From IMG/VR virus record IMGVR_UViG_3300030107_001381, positions 1 through 26,260 of that record: DNA of 26,260 nt. The stretch is one strand, 5' to 3'. Position numbers and translations under genes: made by a program. This document shows positions 6,601-13,900 of this stretch, one piece after another. Position 1 is the stretch's first letter; the number at the start of each line of letters is the position of its first letter. This DNA is from a virus. The notes beneath the pieces are model-generated. The model saw only the letters and a list, made by a program, of their open reading frames with translations. It had not been told where the DNA came from and did not search any database.

Positions 6601-7398
6601 CCATGTAAACGAGGTGATATTGAGGGTAGATGCTATCGTGACCCAAGTAATGCGTCTGATATTGTATTTGTACCTGTTGGAAGTGATGAAAACACTTATG
6701 ATTACAACAGACAAGGATTTTCGGAGTATGAACAGTTTAAAACTTGGTTAGGTGACAACTTATCTACTCATGCACCAGGAACTCAGGTAGGTTGGATTGC
6801 TCATGAGGAAGATCCTGAGACTGGGCAGGAACTTGATGTGCGATATTGGTACTATACGAACATAGGTGTAGCCATGCCCGTAAATGGAGTACCTCCTCAT
6901 GAGTGTTGGGATACCTATCTCCGTCATGCTAGTAACCCTAATGGATGCTTAGATGTGTATTGCGGATATAACCCTGCAAACCCAGGTACCAATAAAACTG
7001 CATCTACGGGATATTGGGGAGTTGGGTATATTGCTAATCCTCCTTGTGCGGGAGGTTCCCTAGCACTTGACTTCGTATCTGACGCAGCAATTGCTATAAA
7101 TCCGAAACTCGTGAGTCAGTTTGAGATACTATTAGGACCGTTTAACGGAACTATGACGGTACTGAACTATAATACTGGGTCAACTATCACCTATGGTGAG
7201 TCTATTAAGAACTTTGGTAACCCATACTTCAGTGAATGCGACCTTGTATTCGGAAACATGACCAATTTAACCAATCCTGGTACTCTAATAGATAATACTA
7301 AGCGGATTAACCCTGCGTCACACGATCCTTCCGATGAGGATAGGGATGAATATGACAAGGACTTTATAATACCTGACACACATTATTCTGCAGACTAG
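3634..7398 (+). CDS. Large tail/baseplate-type structural protein (1254 residues)
   Basis: This gene begins at TAATG with the preceding small coiled-coil gene. Residues about 80-260 carry three units resembling DUF5648: GVYRWYRSKYQDHTYT, ALYAHYNATLNDTML (132-183) and LYEYYYNSNTMKRDHFYT (200-217), the last followed by YVGIVGYCF. Two GxGY-type repeats follow: VESIDIINGGFGYAAPKIEI (about 560-579) and VIEVLIKDRGSGYDPDP (710-726). Cysteine pairs are found near 378-395 (CCPNDEDYAGCPVC) and in the C-terminal third. There is no signal peptide or membrane segment. DUF5648-like and GxGY repeats are found in secreted adhesive proteins and phage tail proteins, so I infer a virion protein acting near the baseplate or host contact. 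Its position before a PAAR-like gene and gp25 supports this. No exact T4 counterpart is recognised. Confidence 0.75.
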   Translation: MPAYIIETGRSYPNVVTSSTFLKTFQRPAFGGYQSHDNHSGPGTNYNITFNGFGPGSMIAGKDVVLYLGDDDETCVGTCDGFRSGVYRWYRSKYQDHTYTRNKVLDHRSDFPNDPNAKKVMEGYNKEPRDGRPVFHIARDQAAGSTALYAHYNATLNDTMLSTTASPPSGYALREIIGYIWTSAANAAPYAAAGETVRPLYEYYYNSNTMKRDHFYTISPQNEVGLQNPGGGVPDCKDPRDQLWGYVGIVGYCFELNKASSAVTQYADIGSIGPTGECNVNRSNWYQWNNEWTLLKYLREQNGVPSIQGWGNPDNVAGVNTTDALFEWFYGRNGAVKAALPRYLSFEQSYDSQFMYYLYDTSFPWNGPIYGINFSLSDAACCPNDEDYAGCPVCVPVPIEYSRFYEIRSDSWETLKTKMSLSDMKSKNVNESFLVADTTSTRILFRYTTTTGSFFIGEQINGWDITQVRYFGDELKVGYMELSGQGNEFTYQQAFTSTDLGEIQVLAGYGIKDKGAFFGVYEFPKKITYYRIEIDPSQLIANRTLDTAEIRANINSEGQVESIDIINGGFGYAAPKIEIEQPAVLTERSANDNARKVFHNMGGWDQAFVNSPNDPVNNPDGSKNNFGMKDIKKKQSAVLEEDMSESYQERENLMPYGKGAAPGDVQIKGTNETVNTGAKQLRRASGEGKGKTPLKKAVLEIAQINEDGSVIEVLIKDRGSGYDPDPNNKPNVYIVDTEKESYKMRGPNVNLSTKTFKDNIRAENGLKESIKGRADASDDQIDQMDDGIIGGFNTMMNGFTTKYPTGYVRIKDYDDETTNLCSNFPASCINIEFPRIYEDALFTAEDLSGPIKASPRFNEMMNNQYPEMLKGVRITDDRSDGFSDLWGWNNKDNCIKLPQPKLYTATRFFDIPCPYIELNEEGKQRAFGYMVYKYCASKAEKASFRVSMALEGHTIGPQGQAFMNFLRNLPEPNLTWTRDSGPGGNSKCWPCKRGDIEGRCYRDPSNASDIVFVPVGSDENTYDYNRQGFSEYEQFKTWLGDNLSTHAPGTQVGWIAHEEDPETGQELDVRYWYYTNIGVAMPVNGVPPHECWDTYLRHASNPNGCLDVYCGYNPANPGTNKTASTGYWGVGYIANPPCAGGSLALDFVSDAAIAINPKLVSQFEILLGPFNGTMTVLNYNTGSTITYGESIKNFGNPYFSECDLVFGNMTNLTNPGTLIDNTKRINPASHDPSDEDRDEYDKDFIIPDTHYSAD

Positions 7399-7401
7399 AT
7401 T

Positions 7402-7932
7402 ATGGCATACGGATTTCTATTACCTGTAGCACCCATTACGGGATTGCCTTGCTCTGGGCACGGAATCTGTATTCCGTCCACGGTTCACTGTGTCATGGGA
7501 TGTTCGGGACCTCCTCCCATGTACCCCATTAAGATTAAACAATGGACATGTTGGTGGCCACCTCTTCCTTTAATACCCTTTGGTCCGCTACATCCACTGA
7601 AGGCAACAGTACTAACGAACTTCTTACCAACTATGACATTTGGTGACAGGTTCATTAATCACCCCTCACCGTGTACTAATATAGTAATACACATGTGTCC
7701 GTGCGGTAAAGCGGTATGCCCGATACCAACTCCGTACCCATGTTCCCTATTGACCATAGAAGATGGTGGTATAGGTCACACTAGAATACTCATTGCACAA
7801 TCTAAGACTGTCTTTTGCTACAAACTCCCTATAGGTCGAATATTCGATCCTCTGGGTATTGGATTTCCTGGTTTTTCTTGGCCATGTTCTTCAGTGGTTG
7901 CATATGGTAGTCCTAATGTGCTATCATCATAG
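7402..7932 (+). CDS. PAAR-like spike-tip protein, Cys/Pro-rich
   Basis: The 176-residue product starts three bases after the preceding stop. It is unusually rich in Pro, Cys, Gly and aromatic residues, with about 12 cysteines and spaced histidines. A repeated short-strand pattern ends VVAYGSPNVLSS, close to the GSPNV turn of PAAR proteins, and FGDRFINHPSPCTN (88-101) followed by CPCGKAVCPIP (108-118) resembles a zinc-binding hairpin. PAAR proteins form the sharp tip of contractile tails; T4 gp5.4 is one and lies just before gene 6, as here, but is shorter at 97 residues. DUF4150-type PAAR domains are closest in length. The assignment rests on motifs and place, not on a search. It could instead be a Cys-rich capsule-facing protein. 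Confidence 0.55.
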   Translation: MAYGFLLPVAPITGLPCSGHGICIPSTVHCVMGCSGPPPMYPIKIKQWTCWWPPLPLIPFGPLHPLKATVLTNFLPTMTFGDRFINHPSPCTNIVIHMCPCGKAVCPIPTPYPCSLLTIEDGGIGHTRILIAQSKTVFCYKLPIGRIFDPLGIGFPGFSWPCSSVVAYGSPNVLSS

Positions 7933-7950
7933 AAACACTCAAAGGAGATT

Positions 7951-8085
7951 ATGGCAGTTTACATCGCAGGGAATTTAAAAGAGGCTAAACCAAAGAAGAC
8001 CAGACAAGGGTCATCGATGAATACAAAGTACTCTGCAACTTCCCGTAATGCAGCAAAGAAGAAATATAGAGGACAAGGAAAGTGA
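7951..8085 (+). CDS. Small basic protein (44 residues)
   Basis: ATG 7951 to TGA 8083-8085 has a good ribosome-binding site, AAAGGAG at 7941-7947, ideally spaced. The product starts MAVYIAGNLKEAKPKKTRQG and ends AAKKKYRGQGK, with 11 Lys/Arg in the last 30 residues mixed with Ser, Thr, Gly and Asn. It has no hydrophobic core and looks like a disordered basic tail. Small proteins with 'KPKKTRQG...SATSRN...K.YRGQGK' are, from memory, conserved in T4-like cyanophages with no known role. Its stop overlaps the GTG start of the SET-domain gene by four bases, so the two proteins are made together. That it binds DNA or is the methylated partner is inference. Confidence 0.75.
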   Translation: MAVYIAGNLKEAKPKKTRQGSSMNTKYSATSRNAAKKKYRGQGK

Positions 8086-8369
8086 GCTATCAGGCATTGC
8101 CTAAGTACTTACATATACAAGATAGCCCTGTCGCAGGACAGGGCATTTTTGCCTCACAGGATATTCCTGAGAATTTGTTACTTGGGATGTCCCATATTGT
8201 TGTAGATGAAGAGATAATCAGAACACCCCTAGGAGGGTTTATAAATCACAGTGAAAATCCTAACTGTAGGAAGTGGTTAGAAGGTTCGAAGTACTATATG
8301 AAGACCACTAAACCCATTAAAAAAGGTGAAGAATTGTTTTTAAAGTATACTTTCTACAAAGTGCTATAA
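8082..8369 (+). CDS. Small SET-domain protein (putative lysine methyltransferase)
   Basis: The frame starts at GTG 8082, overlapping the previous stop (GTGA); no better ATG lies upstream. The 95-residue product shows the SET landmarks in order: VAGQGIFASQDI (17-28), FINHSENPNCRKW (53-65) with the canonical NHSxxPNC element, KKGEELFLKYTF (80-91) with a Tyr89 candidate for the active-site tyrosine. SET proteins move a methyl group from S-adenosylmethionine to lysine side chains. At 95 residues it is close to a minimal SET core (usually 110-130), with the insert region nearly absent, so activity is not assured. Bacterial and phage SET proteins are known but have few assigned targets. The coupled basic protein upstream and the late baseplate setting suggest a virion or host protein substrate; that is inference. 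Confidence 0.8.
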   Translation: MSYQALPKYLHIQDSPVAGQGIFASQDIPENLLLGMSHIVVDEEIIRTPLGGFINHSENPNCRKWLEGSKYYMKTTKPIKKGEELFLKYTFYKVL

Positions 8370-8372
8370 ATA
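8365..8372 (+). promoter_or_regulatory. T4-type late promoter core
   Basis: TATAAATA at 8365-8372 is a perfect match to the T4 late promoter core recognised by the gp55 sigma-like factor with the gp45 clamp. It overlaps the stop codon of the SET-domain gene and lies 30 bases before the gp25 start at 8403. Late promoters in this setting direct virion genes after replication begins. It supports late expression of gp25, gp6 and the giant gene. Confidence 0.7.
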
Positions 8373-8402
8373 ATCCAGATAACTGTTATAAACAATTAAA
8401 TA

Positions 8403-8816
8403 ATGGCAGGCTACAGATTCAGGTCTGAGAAGTTCTTTAGTAGAGGTTTTAAGGATTTTGCAATTTCCTTTAAGTCAAATCCTAATACTAAGGACTTTAG
8501 TGCTGTCAAAAATGAGAATGCAATTAAGCAATCTGTTCGTAATTTAATACTTACCCAGTTTGGTGAAAGACCTTATCAGTATGACATTGGATCTAGAGTA
8601 ACAGGATTACTCTTCGAACCTTTTGATGTCTTTCTTGCAGAAGATCTTCGTGATGAAATAGAGAATACGATTAAACGATTAGAACCCAGAGTGGCGGTTA
8701 GACGTATAAACGTTAACCAATCAATAGATGAGAATGAGTTAGACGTTGGAATCGAATATTCTATAATCGGTCAAAATGTGACACAAACAGTTGAGTTCAT
8801 CCTAGAGAGAACCTAA
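8403..8816 (+). CDS. 25: Baseplate wedge protein gp25 (GPW/gp25 family)
   Basis: The 137-residue protein (T4 gp25 is 132) belongs to the GPW/gp25 family of lysozyme-like-fold baseplate proteins that connect the wedge to the sheath and start sheath assembly. FGERPYQYDIGSRVTGLLFE at 53-72 and KRLEPRVAVRRINV at 91-104 match the two conserved motifs, including the EPR element (94-96). The C-terminus VEFILERT is the usual beta-strand end. It starts 30 bases after the late promoter core and ends one base before the gp6 start. The pair 25-6 is characteristic of the baseplate operon in T4-like cyanophages. No catalytic function is expected. Confidence 0.92.
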   Translation: MAGYRFRSEKFFSRGFKDFAISFKSNPNTKDFSAVKNENAIKQSVRNLILTQFGERPYQYDIGSRVTGLLFEPFDVFLAEDLRDEIENTIKRLEPRVAVRRINVNQSIDENELDVGIEYSIIGQNVTQTVEFILERT

Positions 8817-8817
8817 C

Positions 8818-10914
8818 ATGCCAGCTACCCCATCAGAATTAACCTCTCTGGATTTCTTTGAGATAAAAGAGTCCATTAAGTCGTATTTGCGTACTCGTGA
8901 TGAGTTTACTGATTATGACTTTGAGGGATCAGCTGCTTCATACTTAATAGACATACTTGCCTATAACACATACTACACTTCATTTAATGCTAACATGAGC
9001 ATGAATGAAGCGTTTCTTGAGTCAGCAACGGTAAGGGATAATATTGTAAGAATAGCAAAGCAGCTTGGTTATACCCCTCGTTCCATTAAAGCATCTAAAG
9101 CGTGCGTCAGAATGGCAGTTCAGACTGCACTGATTCCAGGTGGACAATCATACCCAGACACAGTAACTATCAAAAAGGGTGATGTCTACATTTCTAGTAA
9201 CACAAATGACACCTACACTTATTGTTTACTAGATGATGTAACTGTATCAGTTGATCAAAACAATGGTATAGCAAGTTTTAGTAAGGTTATTATTCATCAG
9301 GGTAATTTACTTAGATTTACATACACAGTTGATGATACTAAAAAGCAGGAGTTTGTAATACCTGCTGAATCAGTTGATACTGAACTTTTAACTGTTTCTG
9401 TTAAACCTTCAGAACAGTCTGTAGAACTTGATGAGTATTCATTGTCTACAAACGTGGTAGATTTGGCATCTACATCAAGAAACTACTTCCTAGAGGAGAC
9501 TGAAGACCTTAGATACAAGGTAATCTTCGGTGATGGGGTTCTAGGACGTAAATTGATTGATAATGAGTTCATTATATTAGAGTATGTAAGTACTGCAGGA
9601 ACCGAAGCAAACGGATGTACTAAGTTTTCCTTTATTGGACAAGCAGTAGACTCCCAAGGTCGTGCTATACCTCCTTCTAGCATGTCTCTAGCGACCATAG
9701 ACAGCAGTCAAGATGGTACTGACAGGGAATCAGCGTTGGCAGTCAAATTCCGTGCTCCTAGGCAGTTCTCAACGCAGTCTAGGGCAGTTACAGAAGACGA
9801 TTATGCTTATATTGTTTCTTCTCTATATCCCCAAGCAGCAGCAGTTACCGCATATGGAGGTGAGAAGTTAAATCCACCTATTTACGGTAAGGTTTACATT
9901 GCTGTGAGATCAAAATCGGGTGTTAACCTTAATACTACTACAAAAACTCGTATTAAGAACCAATTACTGAAGTATTCGATGGCATCTATCGAACCAGTAA
10001 TCGTTGACCCAAGAATATTCTATATTACACCTAAAGTTTATCCTTTCTATAACGGTAACGAAACTTCTAGATCGTCAAATGAACTAGGTACTGAAATTCT
10101 CAAGTCTATTGACCAGTATAACGGTCAGAATCGTGAAAATAGGTTTAACAATAGATTAGAGAAATCTAAATTTAACTCAATGGTTGATGCTTCAGACGAT
10201 GCTATCTCTGGAACCAGTACTCAACTTACTATGGGTCAAAATTTAGACCAATTTACATTTGGAAACGTATTTACCCAATGTTTAGACTTTGGTAACCCAA
10301 TTACGAACCCAAGTGACTTAGGTGGAAACGATGCAGGAGACTCCACATGCCCTCCTAAGTATAGTGCAGTTAAATCTGGTAAGTTCTACGCTACAGGGTA
10401 CACAGAGAACCTTGCAGACCTCTTAGCGGACGGATCTACTGCAGGTGGTGGTACTGCTGCGTCAGATGCGTCAGATGCCATCTATGCCTCTGGAAATAGA
10501 ACCACTGAGGTGCTAGTACCAGTTAATATTCGTGATGATGGAAAAGGAAATCTTCTATTAGTTGCTACTCGTAACGAAAAAGAAGTAGTTCTTAATAACA
10601 GCATAGGAACCGTTGATTATCAAAACGGTATAGTTTGTGTAGGACCTTTAGATGTTGCTGATACATCTGATGGTACTCCAAGAATCCCTGTTGTTGTATA
10701 CCCAGACTCAGATTCTATTACAATTCCACCAGGAGTTGATCCTACAATCTTTAACCCTGAAGTTTACCCAATTGATTTCATTACTAACCCAACAACTGTT
10801 CCAACATTTGATCCTAATAACTTCGGTGGATGGAACTACGGTGGAACCCCAATAAATATCATTAATTACCCAATCGATGCTTTCGAGTATCCAGAAGTCG
10901 AATCCTGTTTCTAA
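8818..10914 (+). CDS. 6: Baseplate wedge protein gp6 (baseplate J-like)
   Basis: The 698-residue product is a little longer than T4 gp6 (660). The N-terminus has the family signature: DFFEIKESIKSYLRTRDEF, then YDFEGSAASYLIDILAYNTY at 35-54, followed by EAFLESATVRDNIVRIAKQL and GYTPRS. Gp6 dimers form the inner ring of wedges around the hub and hold gp25 and gp53. Residues about 230-350 contain the J-like core, including RYKVIFGDGVLGRKL and AVTEDDYAYIVSSLYPQAAAV. The region 492-560 is a Gly/Ala/Asp-rich insert with DASDASDAIYASG-like character, and 620-698 is a Pro/Asn/Tyr-rich tail ending in Cys-Phe. Those extensions differ from T4 and may contact the giant protein encoded five bases downstream. 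Confidence 0.92.
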   Translation: MPATPSELTSLDFFEIKESIKSYLRTRDEFTDYDFEGSAASYLIDILAYNTYYTSFNANMSMNEAFLESATVRDNIVRIAKQLGYTPRSIKASKACVRMAVQTALIPGGQSYPDTVTIKKGDVYISSNTNDTYTYCLLDDVTVSVDQNNGIASFSKVIIHQGNLLRFTYTVDDTKKQEFVIPAESVDTELLTVSVKPSEQSVELDEYSLSTNVVDLASTSRNYFLEETEDLRYKVIFGDGVLGRKLIDNEFIILEYVSTAGTEANGCTKFSFIGQAVDSQGRAIPPSSMSLATIDSSQDGTDRESALAVKFRAPRQFSTQSRAVTEDDYAYIVSSLYPQAAAVTAYGGEKLNPPIYGKVYIAVRSKSGVNLNTTTKTRIKNQLLKYSMASIEPVIVDPRIFYITPKVYPFYNGNETSRSSNELGTEILKSIDQYNGQNRENRFNNRLEKSKFNSMVDASDDAISGTSTQLTMGQNLDQFTFGNVFTQCLDFGNPITNPSDLGGNDAGDSTCPPKYSAVKSGKFYATGYTENLADLLADGSTAGGGTAASDASDAIYASGNRTTEVLVPVNIRDDGKGNLLLVATRNEKEVVLNNSIGTVDYQNGIVCVGPLDVADTSDGTPRIPVVVYPDSDSITIPPGVDPTIFNPEVYPIDFITNPTTVPTFDPNNFGGWNYGGTPINIINYPIDAFEYPEVESCF

Positions 10915-10918
10915 TTAG

Positions 10919-13900
10919 ATGCAAACTCTAAGTTCTGTTAATATATCTGATAGAGTCGAAGGTCAGTTACCTGACTTTATCAAACACGAAGACGAGCAAT
11001 TTGTCTCGTTTCTTTTTGAGTACTATAAATCTCAAGAAAAGACAGGTCGTCCGTACGACTTATTAAACAATATATTAGATTACCTTGACATTGACCAATA
11101 TGATCAAAAAGTGCTCGCATCTAGCACTACTTTGATTAAGGACGTTGATGCTACAAATAGTTTAATAGAAGTTGAGTCAATTGATGGATTCATGGATCGT
11201 GATGGATCTGTGATGATTGATAATGAGGTAATTTACTACCAAAATACAGTTCGTGGTCCTGATGCTATTCTAACTCCAGGATTATCACTAGAAGAATTTA
11301 ATAAGAAGAGACAAGAACTAGAAAGTCCATTTTTAGACTTTGATGGGGTCACTACAACCTTCCCACTCAAGTTCTTAGGTACTCCAGTCTCACCTGTCTC
11401 AGCAGAGCACTTAGCAGTCATAGTCTACAATCAGAGTATGATCCCTAATGTGGATTATACGATTAGTGGTACTAATATTACCTTTACTACTGCTCCTAGA
11501 ACTAGAATCGGTACTGATGTAGTTGGTTCTACTAGAATCCTTTATTACATTGGTTTTGCTGATTCTGTAATTAAAGAATTGGTCTTCCCTGCAGTTGATG
11601 GTCTAGCAGGTCAAGATTCTATGACCATTAGTTATGATAATCTTCCATATTCTCCAATTTCAGAGATTGGTCTTATCATTAACCGTAATGGTGTTCTATT
11701 AAGACCATATATTGACTATGTGTTGACTGATAACAACACTAGAATCAAATATTTTGTAAATATCACTCCACAGGATGTTTTCCATATTCGTTCTATCGAA
11801 TATGTGTCACCTTCTGTTGGATCAGGTGCTAAAGCGGTTACTCGTGTTGGTCTAAATGGTCAAATCGAAGAAATTCAGGTCAAAGATGGTGGTAAGAGAT
11901 ATGAACTAAACTTTGCACCTAAAGTTACCGTTACATCAGTCGGTACAGGTGAAGGTGCTGCTGCAAGAACCCTAGTTGCAGGTATTAAGGACATTCAGTT
12001 GATCAACGGTGGTCAAGGTTACAGTTCTTATAACCCTCCTAAGGTTAAAATCACTGAACCTAGTGATATGACCAATGGTTCAGGTGCAAGAGCAGAAATC
12101 AGTGTTGATGATACAACTGGACAAGTAGATAGTATAAGAGTTACAAATTCTGGTTCAGGCTACGATTTTATACCCGCTATTTCCTTTGTTAACCCAAGTG
12201 GTGCTATAATAAGTGACCCAACTATTGACTCGGAGGGACGTTTAAATGCTGGATCTATTAGTATTACTGATGGTGGTATCGGCTATAGTAATTCTCCTGT
12301 CATCTACATCGACAAAGCCCCTACTGATGGCGTTGACGCTGTTGCTGAGTGTACTGTTTCTCCAGATGGCGAAATTGTTGCTGTTACTATTACAAACAGA
12401 GGAAGGGGTTACCTCACTCCACCAAGAGCTAGAGTTGTACAACCAATTGGTGCACAGGTTCTTGATGTAACTGTAGCAAATGGTAGTGTTACTAACATTA
12501 ATCTATTAACTGGTGGTACTGGTTATACTGATGCACCTTCTGTATACATTGTAGATGATCGTAAAGGATCACTAGGAGAAGCAATTGGTGGTACTGGTGC
12601 TGAAGCAGCAGCAACCGTCTTTAATGGTGTTATCACAGATATTAATATTATAAACTTTGGTACAGGTTACTCTACAACTGAACCTCCCACAGTTTATATC
12701 GCAGAACCCTTGGCAGCACAGGCATCTTGCGACGTTGGATTTGGAGAAGTAACTGGATTTAGTATTTTATCTACTGGTAAGGAATATCAACCATCTTCAT
12801 TACAAGGATGTGCTAGAGGTGTATCTGAAGTTGTTGATTTTGATAAATTTGGTAATCAGATCTTTGCTAAAGAGGAACAACTAAGGCAAAGTGACCATCC
12901 AACTGGTGCAGTCGTACATAACCTTGATGCACAGATTATTACACAGGTATTTGACAAGTTCCGTCGTCAATATATGCCTACAATCAATATTGACTACAGT
13001 CAAGTCAATCCGATTCAGGTAATTAAGACAATTAAGGACTTCTACCTTTCTAAAGGTACGAAAACTGCTGCTCAATACCTCTTTAAGATTCTATTTGGTG
13101 AAGAAGTTGATATATTCTATCCTAGAGATGAATTAATCAAACCTTCAGATGCTTCTTGGGTTGTTGACACCATTTTGCGTGCAAAATTGATTTCTGGTGA
13201 TCCTGCAGATTTAGGAAATGCTCAATTAGTCCAATATGCAGATCCTGTTGACCAAAACATCAAAGATGCTAACGTTTTGATCGAAAACGTCATTTCTATT
13301 ATTGAGGGAACTGACGTAATCTATGAATTAGCAATATCTGAAGAAACACTCACTGGTGAGTTTAAGATTCCTTATAAAACCAACCTTGTAGAACCATTAT
13401 CAACTACAGGTAACATAATTACGGTTGATAGTACAATTGGATGGCCAGAAAAGAACGGTACTATCATTATTGATGATGAAGAGACTGTTCAGTACAAAGA
13501 AAAGTCACTAAACCAGTTTATTGAGTGTACTAGGTCTCAAAATGGTGTTGTAGAGGATTGGGATCCTGGTACAATCATTCATTCTGATATTTTTGTCTAT
13601 GTTAACCGTGGAACAGCAAATGAAGTCAAGTTAAGAGTACTTGGTATCGCTGAAGCGGGTACTACTGAATTAGAAGACAGTGGATCTTACTATTTGCCTG
13701 GAGATAAGTTAAATGTTGCTGCTCTAGGTTCATCTGGTGAAGATGAGAGACTCCAATCATGGTTATACAACGTTAAGAAGTTAATTAGCGTTACTTCCAT
13801 CAATCCTGGTGGTCTTAACAACCAAACTGCTACTGTTGTCTGCTCTAACCCACATGGTTTGCTTGTAGAAGACCAAGTTACCATTTATGGTGCAAACCCT

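Noticed and set aside
10652-10855. Plus-strand 67-codon frame inside gp6
   Set aside because: It is out of frame with gp6, is a Leu/Gln-rich artefact of ATT/CCA codons, and has no ribosome-binding site.
11023-11030. Another late promoter (TATAAATC) within the giant gene
   Set aside because: It has one mismatch, lies in coding sequence with no nearby start, and such strings are expected by chance in A/T-rich DNA.
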